Of a stretch of 64,000 nucleotides of DNA, positions 25,663 through 34,929 are shown one piece after another. The stretch lies in contig NZ_ATWJ01000007.1 of NCBI RefSeq assembly GCF_000421185.1, positions 62,001 to 126,000 of the forward strand, read 5' to 3'. The stretch's first letter is position 1. Every line of letters starts with the position of its first letter. Below the pieces are notes generated by a model that was given only the letters and a program-made list of their open reading frames with translations, had not been told where the DNA came from and did no database searches. A program made the position numbers and the translations under genes. The stretch comes from Ornithinimicrobium pekingense DSM 21552. GTDB taxonomy: Bacteria; Actinomycetota; Actinomycetes; Actinomycetales; Dermatophilaceae.

Positions 25663-28600
25663 ATGACAGCCGGACCGGACGACGCCGCAGGAGCTGCCCC
25701 GTCGCACCTCGACGAGGTCCAGGAACGGGTCGCAGGCCACCGCGGCGGGGTCCTGCTCGTCCTCGGGGCTCCCGGGACGGGCAAGACCACGACGCTCGTC
25801 GAGCATGTCCGGCGACGGATCCGCACGGGCGGAGCAGACCCGGACTCCTGTCTCGTGCTCGCCCCGACGAGGCAGGCGGCCGCCCGGTTGCGGACCGAGA
25901 TCGGGCGTGGGCTCGGCCGGACGTTCGCCGAGCCGCTGGCCCGCACCCCGTCCTCGCTGGCCTTCGCCGTCCTCCGCCTGGCCGCCGCCGGCTCGGGGGA
26001 GCCGGTGCCGCGGCTGCTGTCCGGCGCGGAGCAGGACGTCGTCCTCAGGGAGCTGCTCGCCGGGCACGCATCCTGGTCCGACGCCGGCGCACGCGTGCCG
26101 CGCTGGCCCGACCATCTGGCGGCAGCCCTGCCGACCGCAGGGTTCCGTGGCCAGCTGCGCGACCTGCTCATGCGGGCCGTGGAGCACGGTCTGGAGCCGG
26201 ACGACCTGCGGCGCCTGGCCGACGAGCACGGGCGTGCCGAGTGGGACGCCGCTGCCGACGTGCTCCAGGAGTACGACGAGGTCACCGCGCTGTCCGACCC
26301 GGGCGCCTACGACCCGGCATGGATCGGCACGGCCGCCGCCGACGTCCTCGAGGACGACCCGGAGCTGCTGGCCAGGGTCCAGGCCCGGATCCGCCTCGTC
26401 GCGGTCGACGACGCGCAGGAGCTCACGGCGTCCGCGGCCCGCCTCCTGAGGGTCCTGCGGCCACCCGCGGCGGACGTGCTGCTGGTGGGTGACCCCGACG
26501 CCGGAGTCCTGGGGTTCCGGGGGGCGGTCCCGGACCGCTTCGTCCGCCTGGCGCACGAGCTGCACGGGCGTCGTGGGCAGGGGACCACCCGGGCGCCTGC
26601 CCCGACGTCCCCGGTGGAGGTGCCCACGGCCGTGCTGCCGTTCCGCTACCGCGGAGGCCCTGAGCTGGCCGGGGCCTCGGCGCGTGTGGCCGAGCGGATC
26701 GGCACGACGGTCGGGGCCGCCCACCGCGGGCCGGCCCCCGTGCCGGACAGGGACCGACCGGGCGCCCCGGGGTATGACGGGCGCGGCACGACGGAAGGCT
26801 CCGGTGGCCAGACGTCCCCGCCGGTGGAGGTGGCGGTCGCCCGAAGCCGGGCCCAGGAGGTCGCGCACGTGGCCCGGCAGCTGCGCGCGGCGCACCTGCG
26901 GGAGGGCGTCCCGTGGGAGCAGATGGCCGTGATCGCCCGGTCGGGCGGGCAGCAGGACACGGTGCGGCGGGCCCTGGCCGCGGGCGGGGTGCCGGTGCGC
27001 GTGGACCGTGCCGGTCTGCCGCTGGGGCAGGACCCCGCGGTGACGCCGCTGCTGGTCGCCTTCGACGTGGTGACCCGCGAGCCCGACCTGCCCTGGTCCA
27101 CGACCGCGGAGGAGGCGATCACGCTGCTGACGAGCCCGCTGGGTGGCGTCGACCCGGTGCACCTGCGACGCCTGCGCCGTCGGCTGCGGGCCGCCGAGCT
27201 CGTCGACGGCGGTCAGCGGTCGGCGGACGAGGTCCTGGCCGACCGGCTGGCCGAGCCGGGGCTGGTGCTGACCTCACCGGCCGACCTGCACCCCGACCTG
27301 GCGCCGCTCGTGCGGCTGGCACGCGTCCTGGACGCCGGTCGGGCCGCTGCCGACCGGGCACCGGCGGGGACGGCCGAGGACGTGCTCTGGGCGTTGTGGG
27401 ACGCCAGCGGCCTGGCCAGGGTCTGGACGCAGCAGGCGCTGGCCGGCGGTGCGCTGGGGGCCCGGGCGGACCGTGACCTCGACGCCGTGCTGGTCCTCTT
27501 CGGAGCCGCCGAGGCCTACGTCGACCGGCTCCCCGGCAGCCGGCCGCGCAGCTTCCTCGACCACGTGCGCAGCGCGGAGGTCGCCGCCGACACCCTGGTC
27601 GTCGGCGCCCGCGCGGGTGGCGCGGTGGAGATCCTCACCCCGCAGGCGGCCGCCGGGCGGCAGTGGAGCCATGTCGCCGTGGTCGGCGTGCAGGACGGGG
27701 TCTGGCCCGACCTGCGCCTGCGCGACACCCTGCTCGGCGCCGAGGCGCTGGTCGCGGCCCTCCGGGGGCAACCGGTGGGCGGGCCGCAGTCCGTGCGGGC
27801 CGCGCAGGCCCAGGTGCGCTCGGACGAGCTGCGCCAGTTTCACGTGGCGGTCAGCCGTGCCTCCGCACGACTGCTGGTGACCGCCGTGGCCAGCACCGAG
27901 GACCAGCCCTCCGGCTTTCTCGCCCTGGTCGACCCCGAGCACCAGGCCCGTCCGCCGGTGGAGGTCGAGCCCGCCCTCACCCTGCGCGGTCTGGTCGGGC
28001 ACCTGCGGCGGGAGGCGGTCTCGGCCCAGCGTGCGGGCGACCTGGCGCACCGGGACGCTGCCGTCGACACGCTGCTGACGCTGGCACAGGCCGACGTCGG
28101 CGGGGCCCCGCCCACCACCTGGTGGGACACCCGTGGCCTGTCTACAGCCCGGACGGTCACCCCCGAGGGGCCGGTCCGGGTGTCGCCGTCCAGGGTGCAG
28201 ACCTTCCTCGAGTGCCCGCTGCAGTGGTTCCTCACCGCCCGGGGTGCCGAGAGCGGCGACGCGGTCCGTGCCGAGATCGGCACCCTCGTGCACGACGTGG
28301 TGGCGGCCGAGCCGGACGCGTCGCGCGAGCAGCTCACCGACCGGCTGGAGGAGCGTTGGCCCGAGCTGGGCCTGCGTCCCGGCTGGGTCGCCGACCGGCA
28401 GCTGCAGGAGGCCCGCGGGATGGTCGAGCGCTACGTCCGTTACGTCGACGAGTCCCGTGCGGCCGGTCGCGAGCTCGTCGGCACCGAGCTCGCGCTGGCG
28501 GTCACCGTGCGGCCCGAGGACGCCGGCGGTCGGGAGGTCGAGCTGCGGGGCACGGTCGACCGGCTGGAGCGCGACCCTGACGGCGACCTCGTCGTGCTCG

Positions 28601-28947
28601 ACCTCAAGACCAGCCGCACCAAGCCGGCGGCAGCCGAGATCGAGCGGCACGCCCAGCTGGGTTCCTACCAGGTCGCCGTCGACGAGGGTGCCTTCGAGCA
28701 CCTGGCGCCGGGTGCCCGCAGCGCAGGCGCGCAGCTGGTCCAGCTCGGCAGCGGCACCCGCGGGACCACCACCCAGCGGCAGGGCCCGCTCGCGGGTGAC
28801 GCTGACCCGGGCTGGGCCCGCACCATGCTCCTGGACGCCGGGGCGGGGATGGCCGGCAGCACCTTCCCGGCCAGGGTGGGTCCGGCGTGCCGGACCTGCT
28901 CGGCGAGGTTCAGCTGCCCGATGCAGCCCGAGGGACAGGGACGATGA
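25663..28947 (+). CDS. adnA: AdnA-type helicase-nuclease subunit
   Basis: A 1094-residue subunit of the AdnAB complex, the actinobacterial machine for resecting double-strand breaks. The Walker A is LGAPGTGKTT (Lys41), but the motor looks worn. Walker B reads VDDAQEL instead of DEFQD, and the next motif is GDPDAGVLGFRG instead of GDPxQSIYxxRG, as in mycobacterial AdnA whose motor is dispensable. The C-terminal RecB-type nuclease has VLDLKTSRT. One Cys in ECPLQW plus three in CRTCSARFSC form the Fe-S site. TGTGAT lies 6 bases before the ATG. Confidence 0.92.
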   Translation: MTAGPDDAAGAAPSHLDEVQERVAGHRGGVLLVLGAPGTGKTTTLVEHVRRRIRTGGADPDSCLVLAPTRQAAARLRTEIGRGLGRTFAEPLARTPSSLAFAVLRLAAAGSGEPVPRLLSGAEQDVVLRELLAGHASWSDAGARVPRWPDHLAAALPTAGFRGQLRDLLMRAVEHGLEPDDLRRLADEHGRAEWDAAADVLQEYDEVTALSDPGAYDPAWIGTAAADVLEDDPELLARVQARIRLVAVDDAQELTASAARLLRVLRPPAADVLLVGDPDAGVLGFRGAVPDRFVRLAHELHGRRGQGTTRAPAPTSPVEVPTAVLPFRYRGGPELAGASARVAERIGTTVGAAHRGPAPVPDRDRPGAPGYDGRGTTEGSGGQTSPPVEVAVARSRAQEVAHVARQLRAAHLREGVPWEQMAVIARSGGQQDTVRRALAAGGVPVRVDRAGLPLGQDPAVTPLLVAFDVVTREPDLPWSTTAEEAITLLTSPLGGVDPVHLRRLRRRLRAAELVDGGQRSADEVLADRLAEPGLVLTSPADLHPDLAPLVRLARVLDAGRAAADRAPAGTAEDVLWALWDASGLARVWTQQALAGGALGARADRDLDAVLVLFGAAEAYVDRLPGSRPRSFLDHVRSAEVAADTLVVGARAGGAVEILTPQAAAGRQWSHVAVVGVQDGVWPDLRLRDTLLGAEALVAALRGQPVGGPQSVRAAQAQVRSDELRQFHVAVSRASARLLVTAVASTEDQPSGFLALVDPEHQARPPVEVEPALTLRGLVGHLRREAVSAQRAGDLAHRDAAVDTLLTLAQADVGGAPPTTWWDTRGLSTARTVTPEGPVRVSPSRVQTFLECPLQWFLTARGAESGDAVRAEIGTLVHDVVAAEPDASREQLTDRLEERWPELGLRPGWVADRQLQEARGMVERYVRYVDESRAAGRELVGTELALAVTVRPEDAGGREVELRGTVDRLERDPDGDLVVLDLKTSRTKPAAAEIERHAQLGSYQVAVDEGAFEHLAPGARSAGAQLVQLGSGTRGTTTQRQGPLAGDADPGWARTMLLDAGAGMAGSTFPARVGPACRTCSARFSCPMQPEGQGR

Positions 28948-31900
28948 GCACCGTGACCGATCGCGACGGCACGCCGGCACGGCCCGCCCCGGCCGTCTCG
29001 CCGCGCTACAGCGCGGCCGATCTCGCCGAGGCGCTCGGCACGCACCCGCCCACCCCCGAGCAGACGGCCGTGATCGAGGCCCCGCTGTCACCCACGGTCG
29101 TCGTGGCCGGCGCCGGCTCCGGCAAGACCGAGACCATGGCCACGAGGGTCGTGTGGCTCGTCGCCAACGGTCACGTCCACCCGGCGGAGGTGCTGGGCCT
29201 GACGTTCACCCGCAAGGCGGCCCTGGAGCTCAGCGCACGCCTGGCCACCAAGCTCGACCTGCTGCGCGGCGCAGGGCTCTGGTCGCCCGGTGGGGATGAC
29301 GACGGACGGGGTGAGCAGGACGCCTTCGACCTGCCGACCGTCTCCACCTACCACGCCTACGCCGGCCGGCTCGTGAGCGAGCACGGCCTGCGCCTGGGGG
29401 TCGAGCCCGACGCCCAGCTGCTGTCGGAGGCTGCCTGCTGGCAGCTCGCGCACGAGGTGGTGGCCGCTCACGACGGGGACATGGCCGCGATGACCTACGC
29501 CGAGTCGACCGTCGTGCGGTCCGTGCTCAACCTCGCCGGCGAGCTCGGCGAGCACCTCGTCGACCCCGGGGCCGCCCACCGGTGGGTGGAGCAGCAGGCC
29601 GAGCGGGTCGCCGCGCTGCCGGGCCGGGACGGTGCGCGTCCCCGGGCCGTGGGGCGCAACCTGTCGGCGACCCTGCGGGCCCAGGCGCTCGTCTACCCCC
29701 TCGTCGAGCGCTACCGGGCCGCGAAGGCGGCCCGCGGCGCGCTGGACTTCGGCGACCAGATGGCGCTCGCCGCCCGGCTCGCCCGTGACGTGCCCGCCGT
29801 CGCCGTCGCGGAGCGCGCCCGCTTCCGGGCCGTGCTGCTGGACGAGTTCCAGGACACGTCGGAGGCCCAGATGGTCCTCATGAGCTCGCTCTTCGGCGGC
29901 GCCGACCTGCCGGTCACGGCCGTCGGCGACCCGCACCAGTCGATCTACGGCTGGCGGGGCGCCAGCGCCGGGACCCTGACACGGTTCCCGCGTGAGTTCG
30001 CCGTGGACGGACGGCCGGCCGGGGTGCTCAACCTGAGCGTCTCCTGGCGCAACGACCGGGCTGTGCTGGCGGCGGCCAACGCCGTCGCAGGCGACCTGCA
30101 GGCCGTGACCCGGATCCCGGTCGAGACGTTGCGGGCCGGACCCGCCGCCGACGACGGTCTGGTGGAGGTCGCCCGGCTGGTGGACCACGTGGCCGAGGCG
30201 GAGCACGTCGCCGGCTGGGTCAAGGACCACTGGGGCGGGCCCGGAGCCGCCACCGCAGCCGTCCTGTGCCGCGCCCGCGCCCAGTTCCCGACGGTCGTGG
30301 ACGCGTTGCGGCGTCGTGGCCTGCCCGTCGAGGTCGTCGGGCTCGGCGGGCTGCTCGACAGCCCGGAGGTCCTCGACCTCGTCGCCCTCCTGTGGGCGGT
30401 GCAGGAGCCGACGCGCGGAGACCAGGTCATGCGGCTGCTGACCGGGCCGGTCTGCCGGCTCGGTGCCGCCGACGTCGACGCCCTGTGGGCCTGGGCCCGG
30501 GTGCAGGCGCGCCCGCCGGCGGGGTCGGACCGTCTCGGTCGGGAGCACGCCCCCGTGCTCGCCGAGGCGCTCGACGACCCGCCCTCGGACACCTGGGTCG
30601 GCCCCGACGGGCAGCACCTCAGCCCGGAGGGCGCCGCCCGCGTCTCCTGGCTGTCCGGTGTGCTGCGGCGGATGCGCTCGCTGGTCGGTCTCTCGCTGCC
30701 CGACCTGGTCGTCGAGGCGGAGCGGCTGCTGGGGCTGGACCTGGAGGTCGCGGCCGACCCTGACCTGCACCCCACCTGGGGACGGGCCCAGCTCGACGCC
30801 CTCGCCGATGTCGCTGCCGGGTTCGCCGCGGCCGCCGACCGGGTCAGCCTGGGCGGCTTCCTCGACTGGCTGGACGCCGCCCGGCAGCACGAGCGCGGGC
30901 TCGAGGAGGCGGAGGTCCCCGAGCTGGCGGAGGTGAGCGTGGACCGGCAGGCGGTGCAGGTCCTGACGGTGCACGCGGCCAAGGGCCTGGAGTGGGACCT
31001 CGTCGCGGTCCCGGGCCTGGTCGAGGGCACGTTCCCGGCGGGCGGGTCACCTGCCCGGGCCGACGACGGTGGCTGGGTCGTGCCGGAGCGGGCGGACAAG
31101 GGCTGGCTCACCGGCATCGGCCGCCTCCCCACCCCGTTGCGGGGCGACCGCGAGGACCGCCCTGACCTGGGCTGGGCGTCCGTCGGCGACACCCACGAGC
31201 TCGACGACGAGCTGGCTCGCGTCTTCCGGGAGGGCGGCCGCTACGCGGTCCGCGAGGAGCGGCGCCTGGCCTACGTCGCCCTGACCCGCGCCCGCCACCG
31301 CATGCTGCTGACCGCCCCGGTGTGGTCCACCGGCAAGCGACCCCGCGTGACCTCACGCTTCCTCGACGAGGTGCGCGCCGCCGCGGACGTGGGGGTCGCC
31401 GTCCGCGCGTGGGAGCCGATGCCCGACCCGGACGACCCCCGGGAGAACCAGAACCCGCGGCTCGCCGAGGAGGAGTCCGCCCCGTGGCCCGTGGACCCTC
31501 CGGCCCGCCGGCGGCACGTGCAGGATGTCGCGACCGCACTGCTCTCGGCAGGGGCGGCCCGCGCGTCCCGGGCGGCCGCCGCGGACACACCGTGGCAGGA
31601 CCTCGCACGCCAGCTCCTGACCGAGCGCGAGGAAAGCAGGCGCGCCGTGCCGTCACCACCGCTGCCCAGCCACCTGTCGACGTCCTCGGTCGTCGAGCTC
31701 GCGGCGGACCCGACCCGGTTCCGGGCCCGGCTGCGGCGGCCGCTGCCCGCTCCGCCCGCGGGCCACGCCCGGCTCGGCACCGCCTTCCACGCCTGGGTCG
31801 AGCAGCACTACGCCGCGGCGGCCCTGGTCGACCTGCACGACCTGGCCGGCGCGGAGCCGGAGGACGGTGCCGAGGAGGACCTGGAGGTCCTGCAGCGCAA

Positions 31901-32267
31901 CTTCCTGGCCAGCGAGTGGGCCGGGCGCTCCCCGACCGCCGTGGAGGTGGGCGTGGAGACCTCTCTGGGCGACCGGAGCGTGCGTGGGCGGCTCGACGCG
32001 GTCTTCACCGACCCCGACGGCGGCGTGACGATCGTCGACTGGAAGACGGGGCGGCCGGGGACCTCCCAGCAGCAGCGTGCCCGCGCTCTCCAGCTGGCCG
32101 TCTACCGCCTGGCCTACGCCCGGCTCACCGACCGGGATCTCGCGCAGGTGCGTGCCGCCTTCTTCTACGCCGCGTCCGGCGAGACCGTCCGCCCGGACCT
32201 GCCGGGCGAGGACGAGCTCGAGCAGCTCCTCGGCGACCTGGCGGACGACCCCCTCCGGGACGGCTGA
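28944..32267 (+). CDS. adnB: AdnB-type helicase-nuclease subunit
   Basis: A 1107-residue partner of AdnA, with an intact UvrD-type motor. Walker A is VAGAGSGKTET (Lys61), Walker B LLDEFQDTSEAQ, then VGDPHQSIYGWRGA, LTVHAAKGLEWD and YVALTRARHRM. The C-terminal nuclease has TIVDWKTGRPGT. Unlike AdnA it has no four-Cys cluster. The start ATG 28944 overlaps the adnA stop as ATGA, giving translational coupling and equal subunit amounts. Together they should unwind and cut DNA ends for RecA loading. Confidence 0.95.
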   Translation: MSTVTDRDGTPARPAPAVSPRYSAADLAEALGTHPPTPEQTAVIEAPLSPTVVVAGAGSGKTETMATRVVWLVANGHVHPAEVLGLTFTRKAALELSARLATKLDLLRGAGLWSPGGDDDGRGEQDAFDLPTVSTYHAYAGRLVSEHGLRLGVEPDAQLLSEAACWQLAHEVVAAHDGDMAAMTYAESTVVRSVLNLAGELGEHLVDPGAAHRWVEQQAERVAALPGRDGARPRAVGRNLSATLRAQALVYPLVERYRAAKAARGALDFGDQMALAARLARDVPAVAVAERARFRAVLLDEFQDTSEAQMVLMSSLFGGADLPVTAVGDPHQSIYGWRGASAGTLTRFPREFAVDGRPAGVLNLSVSWRNDRAVLAAANAVAGDLQAVTRIPVETLRAGPAADDGLVEVARLVDHVAEAEHVAGWVKDHWGGPGAATAAVLCRARAQFPTVVDALRRRGLPVEVVGLGGLLDSPEVLDLVALLWAVQEPTRGDQVMRLLTGPVCRLGAADVDALWAWARVQARPPAGSDRLGREHAPVLAEALDDPPSDTWVGPDGQHLSPEGAARVSWLSGVLRRMRSLVGLSLPDLVVEAERLLGLDLEVAADPDLHPTWGRAQLDALADVAAGFAAAADRVSLGGFLDWLDAARQHERGLEEAEVPELAEVSVDRQAVQVLTVHAAKGLEWDLVAVPGLVEGTFPAGGSPARADDGGWVVPERADKGWLTGIGRLPTPLRGDREDRPDLGWASVGDTHELDDELARVFREGGRYAVREERRLAYVALTRARHRMLLTAPVWSTGKRPRVTSRFLDEVRAAADVGVAVRAWEPMPDPDDPRENQNPRLAEEESAPWPVDPPARRRHVQDVATALLSAGAARASRAAAADTPWQDLARQLLTEREESRRAVPSPPLPSHLSTSSVVELAADPTRFRARLRRPLPAPPAGHARLGTAFHAWVEQHYAAAALVDLHDLAGAEPEDGAEEDLEVLQRNFLASEWAGRSPTAVEVGVETSLGDRSVRGRLDAVFTDPDGGVTIVDWKTGRPGTSQQQRARALQLAVYRLAYARLTDRDLAQVRAAFFYAASGETVRPDLPGEDELEQLLGDLADDPLRDG

Positions 32268-32295
32268 CGCCCAAGGTCCGGACGGGCCGGGGGGC

Positions 32296-33894
32296 TCAGC
32301 GCCCGTCCGTCCCCCGGTCGGGCGTGGGCATGCCGTAGAGCTCGTGCAGCCGCTCCTCGTCCGGCAGCTGCTCGACGTCCTGGTCGGCGGGCCTGGCGGT
32401 GCCGGCGGCTGCGGCGCGGTCCTCCTCGACCAGGTGCTCCCCGTCGGCGCCCTGGGCCGGGCCCACGTCGTCAGGGCCGGTAGGCGCGGCGGCGTCCACC
32501 ACGCGGGCGGGCGTCGGCGAGGCAGCGGCCCCCGTGGTGTCCGCGTCGGGCACGAGCCCGTCCTGCGGCGGGGCGCCGGTCGGAGCCACCTGCTCGATCT
32601 CGCCGCCCCCGTCACCCTCCGGTGCGGGGTGGGCGACGACGTCGGCATCGGCCTCGGCATCGGCATCCGCGTCGTCATGGACGTCCGCGTCCGCGTCGGC
32701 GTCGTACGGGGGACCGGTGACGGCCGGGGCGGGCGAGCCGTCCGGGACGGGTGCCTCGATCTGGACGGTCGCATCGTCGTCGCGGTCCTCGACCTCTACC
32801 GGGCCGGGCGCCTCCTGCGCGGTCAGCGGCGGGACCTCCGCCGTGGGGTCCGCCTCACCCGGTTCGTCCTCGCCCTGGGCCTGCTGGTGCGCGACCTGCT
32901 CCGGGTGCGCGGCCGGGCGGGCGCCGGAGGGGCGCGCTGTCACCGGGACCAGCGAGTCGTCGGCCTCCGTCAGACGGTCCATCCGGCGCAGGGCCTCGAC
33001 GCACCGGCGTGCGCCCTCCTCGTCCCCCTCCGAGACGGCGTGGGCCAGCCCACGCAGGCTGCCCAGCTCGGCGACGAGCCGTGCCCGGGCGTGGAGGTAG
33101 GGGTCGGGGCGGTGCGCCCGGGCGAGCGTGTAGCTGTCCAGGACCGCCTCCCACGCCTGCCGCGAGGACTGCGACCACAGCTCGGCCAGGTCGACGGCGG
33201 GGTCGCCCACCATCGCCTCGTCCCAGTCGGTGACCGCCACGACGCGCCCGGTGGCGGCGTCGTCCTCGTCGGTGAAGGCGACCACGACGCTGGAGCCGCC
33301 GAACGCCCCGTGCACGGGAGTGGTGGCGAACTGCCACAGCGGGGCCGCCTCGAAGGCCTCCTCCCACCGGGCCAGCAGACCTGTCGGGACACGACCGGTC
33401 TCCGCGGCCCGGTCGACCTCCGCGATCGCCCGCTGGCGGGCGCCGGAGGCGTCGAAGACGGGCACGTCCTGCTCCTCGAAGACCGCCCGCGGGATGTTGT
33501 GCACCGCAGCCAGCGCGCGGCCCACGGCGCTGGCCAGGCCCGGACCGGCCGGCAACCGGCGCAGGTCCAGCGGGCTGCCCTCGACGTGGGGGTACACGGC
33601 GGCGCTGCCGTCCTTGCCGACCGGCGCGTAGCCGGCGGCGGCCGGGACCTTGAAGGGCACGTGCCGGGGCAGCTGGCGCACGAGCTCGTCGTTGCGGCGC
33701 AGACGCGCACCCGCCACCGGGGTGAGGGGGCAGCGCACCACCCAGCGCCGTCCGGTGCCGTCCTCCACGAGGGCGGTCTGCAGCTCACGACCGCGTTCGT
33801 CGTCAGCGGGACCCAGCGCGGCCACCGCCACCGGCTTCATCCCCGGGACGGCGGCGCTGGCGAGGGCGGCCAGGGCCAGATCCGTGCGCATCAC
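32296..33894 (-). CDS. Phosphotransferase (APH)-fold protein with long acidic tail, probably inactive as a kinase
   Basis: A 532-residue protein. The kinase-like domain (about 1-325) has the DFG-like segment AVTDWDEAMVGDPAVDLAEL, but the catalytic loop reads PVHGAFGGSSVVV. APH enzymes have HGDxxxxN here, so the catalytic Asp and the metal-binding Asn are both missing. The remaining 200 residues are acidic, disordered and rich in Asp, Ala, Pro and Glu, including a run of alternating Asp and Ala. The start is set at GTG 33894, 6 bases after TACGGT; ATG 33900 and 33891 are alternatives. It is divergent from nudC. Function unknown. Confidence 0.75.
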   Translation of the reverse strand: MMRTDLALAALASAAVPGMKPVAVAALGPADDERGRELQTALVEDGTGRRWVVRCPLTPVAGARLRRNDELVRQLPRHVPFKVPAAAGYAPVGKDGSAAVYPHVEGSPLDLRRLPAGPGLASAVGRALAAVHNIPRAVFEEQDVPVFDASGARQRAIAEVDRAAETGRVPTGLLARWEEAFEAAPLWQFATTPVHGAFGGSSVVVAFTDEDDAATGRVVAVTDWDEAMVGDPAVDLAELWSQSSRQAWEAVLDSYTLARAHRPDPYLHARARLVAELGSLRGLAHAVSEGDEEGARRCVEALRRMDRLTEADDSLVPVTARPSGARPAAHPEQVAHQQAQGEDEPGEADPTAEVPPLTAQEAPGPVEVEDRDDDATVQIEAPVPDGSPAPAVTGPPYDADADADVHDDADADAEADADVVAHPAPEGDGGGEIEQVAPTGAPPQDGLVPDADTTGAAASPTPARVVDAAAPTGPDDVGPAQGADGEHLVEEDRAAAAGTARPADQDVEQLPDEERLHELYGMPTPDRGTDGR

Positions 33895-33906
33895 CGTCAT
33901 ACCGTA
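33895..33906 (-). promoter_or_regulatory. Leaderless promoter -10 of the APH-fold gene
   Basis: TACGGT on the minus strand (33901-33906), 6-base spacer, GTG 33894. Confidence 0.5.
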
Positions 33907-33971
33907 TGCCGTGCGGTCGCCCCAGCCAGGGAGGCGGACCGGCACGTCCTGGTCCCGTCACCGGCAGCACC

Positions 33972-33984
33972 TACAGTGGCTCGC
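33972..33984 (+). promoter_or_regulatory. Leaderless promoter -10 of nudC
   Basis: TACAGT at 33972-33977, 7-base spacer, GTG. Confidence 0.6.
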
Positions 33985-34929
33985 GTGAGCCGAGCCGACG
34001 AGACCCTGCTGGACCTCGCGCTGTCCCGGGCCACGGTCGACCGCTCCGCCCGCGAGCGCGCCGACGACGCCACCGTCGCGCAGGCCCTCGAGGACCCGCG
34101 GACGCGCGTGCTGGTGATCCGGGACGGGCGCAGCAGAGCGGCGGCGGGGGACCCGGCGTCGCTGGACCTGCGGGCACCCGCTCCCGGTGACGCTGCTCGG
34201 TCACCGTGGTTCCTCGGTCGCCACGACGGTGTCGCCTACCTCGCCGTCGACGAGACGCCCCCCGCGTCGGTACCCGACGCCGCGGGGGCGCCGGGCGACG
34301 GGTGGGTCTCGCTGCGCGAGGTGGGGGCCGAGCTGGACGACACGCAGGCAGGTCTGCTGACGACGGCGACCGCGCTGCACGGGTGGCACCACCGGCACCG
34401 GCACTGTCCGCGCTGCGGTGCGGTCACCGACGTCGTCCAGGGCGGCTGGGTCCGTCGGTGCCCTGCGGACGGGTCCGAGCACTACCCGCGCACCGACCCG
34501 GCGGTCATCGTCGCGGTCGTCGACGGCGACGACCGGCTGCTGCTGGCCACCGGCAGCGGATGGCCGGACGGACGTGTCTCGGTGCTGGCCGGTTTCGTGG
34601 AGGCCGGCGAGACGATGGAGGCAGCGGTGGCCCGCGAGGTCCACGAGGAGGTCGGGGTCGAGATCGACGACCTCGTCTTCCGCGGCGACCAGCCGTGGCC
34701 CTTCCCGGCCTCGTTGATGCTGGGCTTCCGGGCCCGGGCCCGGACCACGGTGCTCACGCCGGACCCCGCCGAGATCCGGTCGGCGGCCTGGTACACCCGC
34801 CAGGAGCTGGCCGACCACGTCGCCGACGGCAGCCGCACCCTTCCCACGCGGGTGTCGATCGCCCGCGTCCTCATCGAGGAGTGGTTCTCCGGACCGCTGC
34901 CCGAGCCGAGGCGCGAGGTGTCACCGTGA
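33985..34929 (+). CDS. nudC: NAD+ diphosphatase (NADH pyrophosphatase)
   Basis: A 314-residue Nudix hydrolase that splits NAD(H) and can remove NAD caps from RNA. It has the zinc ribbon CPRCG plus CPADGSEHYPR, the Nudix box GFVEAGETMEAAVAREVHEEVGV, and the NADH-specific motif GDQPWPFPASLMLGF. The N-terminal domain is short and divergent, as usual. The GTG start is chosen from the promoter; the ORF is open far upstream across the APH-fold gene. The stop overlaps the GTG of uvrD2, and the pair nudC-uvrD2 is conserved in mycobacteria. Confidence 0.95.
   Translation: MSRADETLLDLALSRATVDRSARERADDATVAQALEDPRTRVLVIRDGRSRAAAGDPASLDLRAPAPGDAARSPWFLGRHDGVAYLAVDETPPASVPDAAGAPGDGWVSLREVGAELDDTQAGLLTTATALHGWHHRHRHCPRCGAVTDVVQGGWVRRCPADGSEHYPRTDPAVIVAVVDGDDRLLLATGSGWPDGRVSVLAGFVEAGETMEAAVAREVHEEVGVEIDDLVFRGDQPWPFPASLMLGFRARARTTVLTPDPAEIRSAAWYTRQELADHVADGSRTLPTRVSIARVLIEEWFSGPLPEPRREVSP

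Noticed and set aside
32638-32706. CRISPR-like or microsatellite array
   Set aside because: The short repeats are in frame inside the coding region of the acidic tail, have no spacers and are imperfect; they encode alternating Asp and Ala.
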